From Aristolochia californica (taxonomy: Eukaryota > Streptophyta > Magnoliopsida > Piperales > Aristolochiaceae): a stretch of DNA of 64,000 nt. The stretch lies in the NCBI GenBank assembly GCA_029961685.1, contig JARWKL010000015.1, positions 22,661,220-22,725,219 of the forward strand, given 5' to 3'. Below are positions 12,310-24,345 of this stretch, piece after piece (position 1 is the stretch's first letter; each line of letters starts with the position of its first letter). The notes under the pieces were generated by a model. It was not told the DNA's origin, did not search any database, and worked only from the letters and a program-made list of their open reading frames with translations. The translations under genes were made by a program, and so were the position numbers.

Positions 12310-15300
12310 ATGGCTGCTACAGTTTCGGGCCTCCCCATCCGTTGTCCTCCTAGGAATTGCTTTAGGAGAGCTGCTTTTGCTACTCCTCGATCTTCCCTCC
12401 GCTCCCCGTTGGATCGAATGGCTCTAAAAGCTTTGAAATCGTCACAGGCAGTGAGAAAGAACGACCTGTTTGTGCATAGGCGCGCGCAGAGGTTATTAAG
12501 GAGTTCGCCTTCGGTTGTTGTTAGATGCGAAGCTTCCAAGGATGGAAGGGTATTTCCTCACTTTCTTGATGTGGTATTGTTAATTGTTAAACTGGGAGGA
12601 TAATTGGATTTGTTGGGGATAGTTTTCTCGTGTCCCGATTGACTTATACTATTTGATTCCTTCGGTCTCTTTGTTAGCTTACTTGGTAGTGTTTTTACGA
12701 TTAGGACTTGCTTAGTGAAAAGAAGAGCGAATAGTTGAAATGCTTGCTGTGGACCTACTCGTGAAACCCTTCAACTCCTTTAGAAACATGATACCGCTAG
12801 GCATTTGGAGGTAAAGAATTGTCCTCTGTCCTGTGGTCATAGGAGCAGTCTTAGATGAAGGAAGAGTTTCAATTGTTTCTTCTTCATGGTGCTCTGGAGC
12901 AAGTCTTGAATGGAGGGAGAGTTTCAATTTTTTCTTCTATATTGTGCTTTAGATTCTCTTTGGTCTTGATATGTATTTTTTTGTCTTTGTAGATTACTCA
13001 ACAAGACTTCACAGATATGGGTTGGCAAGCAATTGTTTCTTCTCCGGAAGTAGCAAAAGAGAACAAGCATCAGATTGTGGAGACAGAGCATCTGATGAAG
13101 TCATTGCTTGAGCAGAAGAATGGACTTGCTCGTCGCATCTTCTCCAAAGCAGGTGTTGATAATACTCGTCTGCTTGATGCCACTGAAAAGTTCATTCAAC
13201 GGCAACCAAAGGTACATATTGCTATTTCGGACGTTCTCCACTTTCTTGCCATTTTTTAAGAGATCTTCACCACACCAAAATATTCGGTTTTGGGATTGTC
13301 TCAATATGTATAACTGGAGAAATTGTACTTGGGCGTTTGTGCCATGGTTTTTTGAAAGTTCTCTTCTTTGATTTTCTATTATTTCAAAGCTTAGGATTTC
13401 ATTTATTTCCGTGATCTTTATGGGGAGCATGCTAGCAGATAATCTTCTACACTAGACTTATTATGTTTTCTTTTTATTTATTTGTGGCCCAAGAAAGTGG
13501 CTCATTACCCATGGCCGGATTGGAGAACCTGCTACAGTGTAATTTGATGGTGGACATGGGTTTCTGTTCAGTTGTTTCGTTTTTTTTGGGATAGTTCATC
13601 TAATTGTCTAGTCTTCAAACCGAAATAACTTATTGTCGTATCCTATTAAAATTCCAGAAGTTCTGTTCATATGCTGCATCTTTTCCCTGATTTTTTCTGT
13701 TATGTTCAACCCTCCAGTACTTGACATTGGCACAACCAACGGTTGCAGGTTATTGGGGAAACATCAGGTTCTATGTTAGGACGAGACCTTGAAGCTCTAA
13801 TTCAACGATCGAGAGAATACAAAAAGGAATATGGTGATACATTTGTCTCAGTTGAGCACTTGGTGTTAGCATTCACAGAAGACAACAGATTTGGCAAACA
13901 ACTATTTAGGGATTTTCAGATTTCTGTAAAGAACTTGAAATCTGCTATAGAGTCCATCAGAGGGCGCCAAAAAGTTATTGATCAAGGTATTGTTCCTTTT
14001 GCTTCTCATGTTCTATTAGTTTTCTTTTCCTTTTTATTTCTGATTTTATTCTCAATTTGCTAGTCGTGGCACCCAAGGATGATAGAGTAGTGGATGTGTA
14101 TCTTACATAGTGAGTTTCTAACAGATCCTGAAGGGAAATATGAAGCCTTGGATAAATATGGCAAGGATTTGACAGCTATGGCACGAGCGGGGAAGCTCGA
14201 TCCAGTTATTGGGAGGGATGATGAAATACGGAGATGCATACAGATTCTTTCAAGAAGAACAAAAAATAATCCAGTTCTAATTGGTGAACCAGGTGTTGGA
14301 AAAACAGCTATATCTGAAGGGTAAGGCAATGGATACACTTTAGGCAGTCGTCCGAAAACCCACATCTATAGATATGGCAATGACGTTTATAAGCTGTTAC
14401 ATTCCTTAACAGGCTTGCGCAAAGGATCGTACAGGGTGATGTTCCTCAAGCTCTGATGAACCGCAAGGTGCGTTGTCTTCTGAATGGATACAGTTTGTGC
14501 GGCTAATTGCAAGAAAAAAGTTAACACTTTGTGGATAGGAATTATTTGTAGTGGCCATTTCTTTTGAATTATATTTAAACTTTTCTCTTATTTAAATTAC
14601 TATTTATGTTTTCATGCAGTTGATTTCCCTTGACATGGGTGCCCTCATTGCTGGTGCAAAATTTCGTGGAGAATTTGAGGATAGATTAAAAGCTGTCTTG
14701 AAGGAAGTGACTGAATCAGATGGACAAATCATCCTCTTCATTGATGAGATTCACACTGTTGTTGGAGCAGGTCATCATCTTGTTTATTACTAGTTGTGCC
14801 TTCGTAGACAGCATTTAGGTCAAGTCTGACAGATCTCCAGTTCTAGCTTGATTTTGTGGACCTATGTGTTACTTTTGTTCTGGCATTCAGGCTTCCGAAC
14901 TTTTTAGTAGTATTTGGACCAAACACAGAAGTTGACCTTTTAACTTAGGTTAGTTCTGGTGGTAAAAAAGCTGACAGAACCTGTTTGTCATTAACTTTTT
15001 TTAACTGCTGAATTTACTTCTTACCTTTTCTCCAAGCCAGTATCAATTATGCAGTTTACTACAATCAAGTCATTTGTATTTTTAGGTGCTACAAATGGTG
15101 CTATGGATGCGGGCAATCTGTTAAAACCAATGCTTGGTCGTGGGGAGTTGAGATGCATTGGAGCAACAACCCTTGATGAATACCGCAAATACATTGAGAA
15201 AGATCCAGCATTAGAACGTCGGTTCCAGCAAGTATATGTTGATCAACCATCGGTTGAAGATACCATATCAATTCTGCGTGGACTGAGGGAAAGGTATGAG

Positions 15301-18300
15301 CTGCACCATGGGGTTCGTATTTCTGATGGTGCACTAGTTGATGCTGCACTTCTTTCAGACCGTTACATTAGTGGGCGTTTCTTACCAGATAAAGGTAATT
15401 CATGTGACATAACTTTTTTATGTGCAAGCTCTGTGCTTTATTTCAGTACCTACACTTTTATGGTAGCATTTGGGTGCTGCTGAACAGATACTAGCAAGAA
15501 AGGCACTGGGCATGAAGTTCATTGATCGTATCGCCTACAATAAGACTAACAATTTTGGCAAGACCAACTTAACAAATATTTGATGATATAAATTAATATT
15601 TTATTTGGTTTCAGCAATTGATCTAGTTGATGAGGCAGCAGCAAAACTAAAGATGGAGATCACTTCAAAGCCAACTGCTTTAGATGAAATAAACCGTTCT
15701 GTTCTGAAATTGGAGATGGAGCGACTATCTCTTACTAATGATACAGATAAAGCTTCAAAAGATAGGTTGAATCGCCTTGAGGCTGAGCTTTCTCTCTTAA
15801 AGAAAAAGCAAGCTGAACTTGCTGAGCAGTGGGAGCATGAAAAATCAGTAATGACTCGCATTCAGTCAATCAAGGAAGAGGTATTGATCTTTTTCTCCTT
15901 GACTATCTTCCTTTTTAATCTACTGTGTTGTTTATTTGTATTTCGCTTTATTTTTCACATATTAGGTATGCTTCTGCTTCTATGAAAGAAGCCTGAAAGT
16001 TTTTTACAACTTGAAATTCGATGTGGACTCCACTAGAGCCTCATCATCAGCTGATTAGAACCAAAACAAGACGTTTGGAATTTGCATCCTGATTCTTAAT
16101 ACGTGCTTTACACAAAATTTTCAACAATTCTCTGTTCCCCATTAAATGATAACGTTAGGCCAAATGCCCTATACTACCTCATGTTTCTTCAGATCCCCCA
16201 ACCTGACATAGACAGTTAGGAAATGAAGAAATAAACAGTAATCTGAGACAAATCCAAGGAGGACGTTCCCATTGACTTCATCAGCACAAAATTAGGTTAT
16301 ATTTTGTCGGGGCCCTCTGAAAGGGATAAGTTGATTGGGGTATAGGGTTTGTGTTATCTGTATTAGTGGGTGTTGTGTGTGATAAAATCATTCTAAGTAA
16401 GCCACTGCATGATTGAGCAAGCACTCATGGTCCATCTATGTTCTTAATGTTTCAGCCTCTGAAGCACTTGTGGTCTGTCTATGTTTTTCATGTTTCAGCT
16501 TCTGTGACAGTGGAGTTTCGTAACATCAGTAGTTAGAAAATGCCACCACCACTTTCCCATCTCGTCTCTGTCAATGTTGCTGTGTGGCAGCAGTCTGCAG
16601 GATCTAGGGAACAGATTTTGCTTCTCCCAAAAAAAAAAAAAAAAGATAGATTAAGATTACAAATTAGGAGAACCCATGGTACTTGGTCTAGCAGTTTAAA
16701 GGGCTCTCTAGCAGATGATCCTCTCGTGCCTTTCTCTTAATATTTCTGTCTACCTCAATTTTTCATTCCTTGGACACTGAAACCAAATTAACCCTTAGGT
16801 AAGAGAACATTATCCCTTTCAATGTTTGTTTTTTCTGTTTTTAATTCTCGTGTCCTGGAGTTTGTTTAATTGATTCTATATTCATGGAACAGATTGACAG
16901 GGTAAACCTAGAGATACAACAAGCAGAACGTGACTATGACCTTAACCGAGCAGCAGAGTTAAAGTACGGTAGCATCATGTCTTTGCAACGCCAACTAGAA
17001 GTTGCTGAAAAAGAGTTAGATGAATACCAGAGATCTGGCAAGTCTATGTTAAGGGAAGAAGTTACAGGAAATGATATTGCTGAAATAGTCAGCAAATGGA
17101 CTGGTATTCCTCTGTCCAAGCTACAACAGTCTGAGAGAGAAAAGCTGTTGCACCTGGAAGATGAGCTACACAAACGTGTGGTGGGCCAGGATCCGGCTGT
17201 GAAAGCTGTAGCTGAAGCAATCCAACGATCCAGAGCTGGTCTCTCAGACCCACATCGTCCAATTGCCAGCTTCATGTTCATGGGTCCCACTGGAGTAGGA
17301 AAGACAGAGCTTGCGAAAGCTCTTGCTTCTTACATGTTCAACACTGAGGAAGCTCTCGTACGAATTGATATGAGTGAATACATGGAGAAGCATGCCGTCT
17401 CTAGATTGATAGGGGCGCCACCTGGCTATGTGGGATATGAAGAAGGTGGGCAGCTGACTGAAACGGTTCGAAGGCGGCCTTATGCTGTTATTTTATTTGA
17501 TGAGATTGAGAAGGCACATGCAGATGTGTTTAACGTGTTTCTTCAAATATTGGATGATGGGCGAGTCACTGATTCACAGGGTCGCACTGTAACTTTCACA
17601 AATACTGTGATCATCATGACTTCAAATGTAGGGTCACAATATATACTTAATGCAGAAGACGAGAATGTGTCAAAGAGCATGGCTTATGAGACCATTAAAG
17701 AAAGGGTAATGGATGCTGCAAGATCAATCTTCCGTCCTGAGTTCATGAATCGGGTTGATGAGTATATAGTGTTCCAGCAACTGGACCGGGAGCAAATCAA
17801 CTGCATCGTAAGGTTACAGGTACTAATTAATGCTTGCAATTTGCCCTTTTAATTTATGTTGCAAACCTCCAGACCTTTCTTCTGTTGTCATTTTGTCTGC
17901 AAATATCTGTGTATACTTCTAATCAGAAAGAGTACTTTTTACTGGTGTGAGGGGGTGGTGTTTTTTCTTACTTGCCTTTGGACAGAAAGTGGAAGTTGTG
18001 CCCATCCTCATGTATCAGGATCTCTACCAGCATCATAACTAGGGAATATTGCAGATAATCTAGGCATAACATGTTGCAAGTATTGGAGAGTCTGAAATTT
18101 AAATCTACATACTTTCAAAGCCTTTTTAAGTCTACGTACTTCCGAAGCTTTTTAATTTTCTGTCATGCATCATTTTCTCTTTGTTCTGCGTTTGCATGTA
18201 AGGGGTCTCATATACCTCTATTTTATCTGGATGTGTACAGTTGGAACGTGTACAGAAGAGGGTTGCCGACAGGAAAATAAAAATTCAGGTTACTGATGCC

Positions 18301-18570
18301 GCCGTGGACCTTTTGGCCAGTCTTGGTTATGACCCAAATTATGGTGCTAGGCCTGTGAAGCGCGTGATACAGCAGAATGTTGAGAACGAGTTGGCTAAAG
18401 GCATCTTGAAAGGCGAACTTGGTGATGAGGACACGATCATAATAGACACAGAGGTGACAGCATTCTCCAATGGCCAGCTTCCCCAACAGAAGCTGGTATT
18501 CAGGAAGCTGGACTCTGCTTCAGATATGAAGGCTGAAGAAGGTCCAAGAACTCTCTCACAAAGTGTATGA
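12310..18570 (+). CDS. CLPB3: chaperone protein ClpB, plastid form (ClpB3/APG6-type)
   Basis: Ten exons (12310-12549, 12993-13211, 13749-13986, 14125-14320, 14413-14467, 14620-14770, 15086-15394, 15615-15880, 16893-17819, 18241-18570) join in frame to a 976-residue protein, the expected size. Residues 1 to about 72 are rich in Ser and Arg and end VVVRCEA, a plastid transit peptide. The Clp N-domain follows. NBD1 has Walker A GEPGVGKT (286-293) and Walker [11 protein letters not shown] coiled-coil M domain covers roughly 480-610. NBD2 has Walker A GPTGVGKT (689-696), pore loop GYVGYEEGG and Walker B VILFDEI (757-763). This hexameric AAA+ disaggregase pulls proteins from aggregates together with Hsp70, here in the plastid stroma, and is needed for chloroplast development and heat tolerance in Arabidopsis. 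All catalytic motifs are intact. Transit peptide and length favour the plastid over the cytosolic form. Confidence 0.96.
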
Positions 18571-19135
18571 TTGTGTTTTCCTTTCTGCAACTGAAGACCT
18601 CTATACAGCTCCAGTATAATCTGAAAGGTGCTGCAGCCATTGAAGGACGGCATTGTCCTTTTGTACCAAATGAAAACGAATAATAGAACTATTCTCTGTC
18701 CGTTTGGCAGTTTGTCCTAGCTGAAATTGGTCTTATTTTCCAAAAGGAGGCTGTAGCTCTGCTCTTTGCCTCATAAATGCAGAAACAACTCAAAAAATGA
18801 AAGAAGTGAACTCCAGCAGTTACTGAATTGGCAGGTTAACCTTCTGAGTAATCAAAACCCTACAATTAAATTTGATGGTTTGGAAAAAAATTGCTGAATT
18901 ACAGAAGACTTTGACAAGCTAATTTATAAGGGAAGAGTGGCTTGCACAAGAATGATGATTAGAGGGAATGATCAGATCCAAGATAGCTTTTTCTTAAAAC
19001 CATTGACTGAATAGAAAGAATATTATAATGATTTCTTACAGCTCTTATTGTATGAGATGGAATTAAGAGTTCTGATACAGCACAAAAAAATTACCTAGGC
19101 TTGTTCCAGAGATCTTTTTGTCCTTAAAAACCAAT
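18571..19135. other. convergent 3' ends of ClpB and the SNAP33-like gene
   Basis: The two genes face each other here, with 565 bases between stop codons. Nothing else was seen. Both 3' untranslated regions must lie within this space. Confidence 0.5.
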
Positions 19136-22085
19136 CTATTTCCTAAGTAAGCGACGGCTCCGCTGGTTGGCACCCTTAAGTCTGAAGTTCAGTTCGTCCA
19201 CATCATCATTAAAATGGTCCAAAGCTTTGCTATGCCTGCACCCAACATAGAGATGAAAGGGTAAAATGACTATACCAAAGGAAAAACAGAAACATTTCAA
19301 ACAAGTATCTCTGGTTATAAACAAATAGAAATTCTGCAGTAAACGAGAAAGATCTTTCTTTTTTCTTCATTGATTGAGACAAAGATTTAGTGATGGTCGG
19401 GTGGTGAGTAATCCTTGTAAAAGTGATTGAAGTTATTTCTTAATGAATTCAGGTTGGGAAATCTAAATTTGTATACAAAATCAGATGACATACTGCATTA
19501 TGAGATGACTACTCAAACATGAGAAACTAATAGCCTAACAAACTATCCATATGCTGATAGAAATACTCCATATCTCTCTAGTGCCAATTTTGGATGTATT
19601 ATTGGGGTTTCAGAGGTGGATCCTCAATTAATTGGTCTATGTTAGATTGAGCCATATTCCACATTAAAATGATTAGTCACTTAAGTGGCCTATTGCTCAA
19701 TCTTACAATTAAACTACACTTACTGACACTTCTTAACACTTATTAATGTGGGACTTTTTCCCATTTAACACTACCTTTCACATCCAGGCTAATACTTATG
19801 GACATGAGACGCATATAACACACACTAAGTGCAAATTCCTATCACTCAACCTCGTAAACCAATGCCACTTTTCAACACTTCTTAACGTTTATTAAGGTGG
19901 GATTTTTTTCACTCAACATTCCCCTTCTAGTACACTTATTGACACTTCTTAACACTTATTAATGGAACTTTTTCCCATGTTACACTACTAAGCGCAAATT
20001 CCTATTGCTCAAACTTATAAACTGCACTTCTCAACTCTCCCCTTATATCCAAACTTACACATATGACATATATATTATGGACCTAATACATGGACAACAT
20101 TCACTGAGCACAAAAACTCACAATTAGGCCCCAGTCTATGCAAACATCCTGGTTCCAATACCACCATTGGATTGAGTCTGGTATCCATTCTGAAATACTA
20201 CCTATTTAAGAGGCCTATTGCTCCACTTTATATAACCCAGCCACACTTCTTAGCATTTATCAATGTGGTACTTTTTTCTCTCTTAACAATTTACAACACA
20301 GTTTGAGGAATACTCAAGTTTTTTCCTGTGATCAACTGAAAATTATAGTCAATTTAATTTTCTTGGACAATTTTCATGCATCATGAACAAAGGAACAAAG
20401 TTATTGCTTTATATTTTGAGAATAATTCAAAAAGTCTGAACAGTAGGAACAGAACGAAACAAAAGATTTACATTGACTACTCAAGTTTTATCCTGTAATC
20501 AACTCAAAATCATAGTTGATTTAACTTTTCTGGGACAATTTTTATTCATCATTAGCTAAGGTACAAAGTTATTGCTTTACATTCCTACAATACTTCAAAA
20601 AGTCTGAACAGTACAAACAGAACAAAACAAAAGATGTTGAAATAAGAATGGGGATGCAGGTAGCTAACCGTCCAACTTCAGATCCCATATCCACAGCCAT
20701 ATCCTTCAGCTGACTCAACAAATTACTTAAATCTGAAAGTGCATCATCCTGTTTTGCTTTCTCAACCTGTTACCCAGATCACAACTAAATGAGTGAACAT
20801 CATCTAACTACTGCTACTGATGTGATTCCTAAACCATACATTTCCTGAAAAATACCTCAACTTTCTCAAGTGGAGTTGATGGACTAGTTTGAAGAGTAGT
20901 TTGTCTTCTACTGCTAGGTGTTAATCCCAGCCTTCTCCTGTCCTCTTGGTTGCTGATGCTTTTGGACGAATCATCTGTTATACAGTGCAAATAAGAGACA
21001 AAAAGAGTAAAACAATGAAGTTGCTACAATGATGACGAGTTCCTTTGAGCATACTTCTAATGATCAATGGTCCAGTGATTGTGCGAGTCTTCTTTGGACC
21101 CCAAGGCTTAGAGAAAATTCCCCCAAGACTTCCCAGGAGCTTCTCACCCTGAAACAAAAAACAACAAATAATGAGAATTTTGTTGCTTGCATTATTCAGT
21201 TATGTAATGTCCAGGCAAATAAAAAACTCTAGCCCTAGAAGAACTTTGTATTTTTTTCTTTCAAATAGGGAGAAAAGAACTGAGGTCAAGGAGATGATTA
21301 ATGAAAATTACCAAACTTAGATCATGATCAATTTTGGTAACTTCCATATGGGTCTGTGTGATTTGCTCGCCTTGTTGATTTAAAGTAACTAGAGTGCTAG
21401 CAGCATCTTCCCTGATGTCTTCTGCAATCTTAAGGCAGCTTTTGAATTTTTCAGATGCCTCTTCAGCCATGTAAACTGCATAATTCTCAAGTTCCGGAGA
21501 AGATTGGTTCTCTATTCCCCTCACATCACTAAAACTACTTTTACAGCGGATTTTCTCAGATAAAGAAACTGATGAAGAACCAGGAGAAGAAGTTACTCTT
21601 TCCTCATCCTTTCTGAACAAGAAGGGTTTGCTCTTGGGACATTCTTTACTAGTCGTAACTAGAGTGCTAGCAGCATCTTCCCTGATGTCTTCTGCAATCT
21701 TAAGGCAGCTTTTGAATTTTTCAGATGCCCCTTCAGCCTTGTAAACTGCATAATTCTCAAGTTCCAGAGAAGTTTGGTTCTCTATTCCCCTCACATCACT
21801 AAAACTACTTTTACAGCGGATTTTCTCAGATAAAGAAACTGATGAAGAATCAGGAGAAGAAGTTACTCTTTCCTCGTCCTTTCTGAACAAGAAGGATTTG
21901 CTCTTGGGACATTCTTTACTAGTTGTAGGCGTGGACAACTGCCTTCTGGTTGTAGCAGAGGATAAAACCACCTCAGACTCGGAGTCAGAGTCAGCGTCAG
22001 AGTCAGAATCGAAAGGGTTATAGCTAGAAAACGTAGGACCTGTAGAGTGCTGTTTGGTAATTTTTCTCTCCCTCATCTTTTCCAT
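19136..22085 (-). CDS. SNAP33-like t-SNARE (SNAP25 homologue) with an internal duplication
   Basis: Five exons on the minus strand (22085-21312, 21148 to about 21055, 20974-20856, 20766-20669, 19235-19136) give about 394 residues, against roughly 300 for the family. The N-terminal part has an acidic NPFDSDSD motif. The first SNARE (Qb) helix has the sequence ELENYAVYMAEEASEKFKSC followed by the TLVTLNQQGEQITQTH zero-layer region. The linker contains GEKLLGSLGGIFSKPW, and the second SNARE (Qc) helix ends DDVDELNFRL and NQRSRRLL. The excess length is a 90-residue in-frame tandem duplication in exon 1. At the exon 4/5 join the family sequence ERQNK reads GRHSK, so the conserved zero-layer Gln of the Qc helix is His. 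Family members bind syntaxin-type Qa-SNAREs and a VAMP at the plasma membrane and cell plate. The changes suggest a derived paralogue. Exon 2's left edge is uncertain by one base. Confidence 0.88.
19650..20640. repeat. repeat-filled intron 4 of the SNAP33-like gene
   Basis: Several direct copies of an ACTTCTTAACACTTATTAATG-type unit, often followed by GTGGGACTTTTTCCCAT, occur between about 19690 and 20300. After them comes a 168-bp-period direct duplication (about 20311-20469 and 20479-20634) sharing TACTCAAGTTTT, GGACAATTTT and CAAAAAGTCTGAACAGTA. No coding capacity. It accounts for most of the 1.4-kb intron. Confidence 0.7.
21386..21925. repeat. 270-bp in-frame tandem duplication inside SNAP33-like exon 1
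   Basis: Copy one is about 21386-21655 and copy two about 21656-21925, an exact period of 270 bases (90 codons) with only scattered single-base differences. On the protein level each copy runs from SKECPKSK through the start of the first SNARE helix to DIREDAASTLVT. The copy nearer the N terminus stops just before the zero-layer Gln and is followed directly by the next SKECPKSK. Confidence 0.95.
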
Positions 22086-23290
22086 CTAAGAAATGCTTTG
22101 AAAGCACTTTTTCTAGAAAACAGATTAGGAAGCCCAAAAAGAAGAAACTTGAATTGTAGAGGAAGCACCTGCAATTAGACAGTAGATAATTTCTGAGATA
22201 AGAACAAGACACCGAGAGAAAAATATGAAAGAACAAAAAAATAGAGAAGGCGGAATAACTAACCTAGGATAGGAATAACAACAAGGAAATTGAAATGATT
22301 AAATACAAAGAATACCTGAGATAACAAACCCGGGAAAACCTAAAAGGTAGAGGCGAAGGAAATAATCAAAGAAAGCCACGAGCAGAAATTTGTCCCAAAT
22401 GAAACTCATCCCGGGTAAAACAGAAAAATACTGTTCCATGAAGAAAAAAAAGGATAACGAGACTGAAAATTTGAATGTCCGGATGCACTGGATAGTGGAA
22501 CTGAAAATCTTGAACAAGAGCAGAACGAACACGATTAAGAACTAAAGAATGAAAGGCTAAAGAAATTTCCCAGAAGAGCGATCCTTTCCAACACAGATAT
22601 ATTAAGAACAAAGTACAATTACAACGGCAAAGAAACCCAAATGAGATTTTAAGGTACATTTAACGAATAATGCCTATTATCCAGGAAAGAAATAGGTGTC
22701 AAACAAACTAAGCCTGCAACTAACAACAAAGGAAACTCCAAACGATTATCCATGAGCAATGTTTGTAGAAGAAATACCTGGTCCCCCCGTAGCGAGAGAG
22801 GGATACTAACGCAAGCTACAACCCATTAACAAGGCAGGCTGCGTCCCAGAATAGCATATGCGCAGGAATCAGAAGGAGACGAGAGGATTAAAAACCCAAC
22901 AAAACAGAGATTGCAGGCGATGGCTTTTCCTGTTCGTTCTCTTATTTTGAAGCGAATGAGGGAGCGGTCGCTCGAATATGTACAGCGTGAAGAGACGTAT
23001 TTCAAATAAATTCGACCGTTGGGGAGAGATCTAGAAAGGGTCAGGTGGAAAAGTCTGAGGCACATCTTCATTTATTAATTTTACTTCGATTTGTTACCCA
23101 CTGTAAATTGCAACACGAAATCAAATTAAGAAAACAGCCGCTCCTTTTCTTGTCTTCAATCATAGGTAGCAGGGGGGGCCTTCATCTACCGACTAAGAAA
23201 GCGCCCCCACCTTTCCACACGGTGGAGGGACGACAGGGACCTTGTTGGCAAAGGAGGAAGAAGTGAGGTACCATCCCACACCTCTATGTA
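22086..23290 (-). other. 5' leader and promoter of the SNAP33-like gene
   Basis: On the minus strand an acceptor (TCTAATTGCAG) ends near 22170 and a donor (GACCAG|GTATTT) lies near 22778, so an intron in the 5' leader is likely. The open frames here are short and hydrophobic and read like intron. A GC-rich patch lies at 23160-23280. No separate gene is supported. Confidence 0.4.
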
Positions 23291-23384
23291 TATTTCAAAA
23301 CATATTTTAACTGAATGAAAATAAATGTTTTACAATAGTAAATCCCTTAGAATAACCTATATCAGGCTTAAATGGCAAATAGTA

Positions 23385-24345
23385 TAATGGTACATGGTGT
23401 GATCGATAAACCTACATGGGCTTGATCGATCATCCAGAATACGATATGGCATTAGTTGTAAAACATGAATGATCGTTGACTCAAGCATGATTAGTCATAC
23501 AAAATACTATCAAGAAGATGCTATAAAGCATGATTGATTATCCCGTTGTTGCATGATCGATTAATCGAATTGGGTTGATATTTCAATGAGTTTTCGAAAG
23601 GTTAAAAATTTGTTGATTTATGACTTAATAAACCAATAGGCTTAGGGAACACAAAAAATATAATCATTATATATGGTTGATCGATAATACCTTTTTGTTG
23701 ATCAATCAACACTTTTTGAGGACTACGAGTTAAGCTTACATTGTCATACCAAACATATGAAAGATTATTTATGAATTTCATATATCGATTTTACCCTTTT
23801 GGAGAGAAAAAAACTCAAAATTTACCCAAATCCTCCAATCTTTCTTCTCATTCTTTGCATTCAAAATTCCATCAAACTCATATACATTTCACTTCTTATG
23901 CTTAAAGATTTGAAGGCTTGGATTTGGCTTGGATCTGACTTGGAGAACGGTTATCTCTTTGATAAAAAAATTGTAAGTTTATTTTAATTCTTTTATAGAA
24001 GTTGTCTAGTACATTAAAACTAGAAGAATTAGCATTTTAGAGCCTGAAATCTATAAAGCAAGAACCCACAAGAGTCGAAATCTAGTTTGTATTGAATCTC
24101 TTGGGAATAGATCAATTAGTGTAATTGGGGATTACACTTTGCTTAAAAGAGCCTGCAACTCTTTGTATTTTCAACTAATAGAGCAAATTAATGAAATTTT
24201 CTCAAGGGTTATTGAGTGGTGTGTACAGTTAAGGGAACAACTAGAACAAAAAATCATTCTCATCACCTGGGCAAACAAAAGTTTTCTACGATCAAACCTA
24301 ATTCAATCGAACTCGATCACCTCGTCAAGTTGGTAATTGAAGTCA
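23385..24345. mobile_element. LTR-like retrotransposon remnant, copy B
   Basis: The order of motifs is the same as at 5755-6850: TGATCGAT-type motifs (23400-23720), then GGCTTGGAT near 23913, GAATCTCTTGGGAATAG near 24096, GCTTAAAAGAGCCTGCAACTC near 24143, and AATGAAATTTTCTCAAGG near 24190. Divergence from copy A is high. No retrotransposon protein is visible. Confidence 0.5.

Noticed and set aside
14060..18653. Minus-strand frames across the ClpB gene
   Set aside because: All lie antisense to conserved ClpB exons and have no family resemblance of their own.
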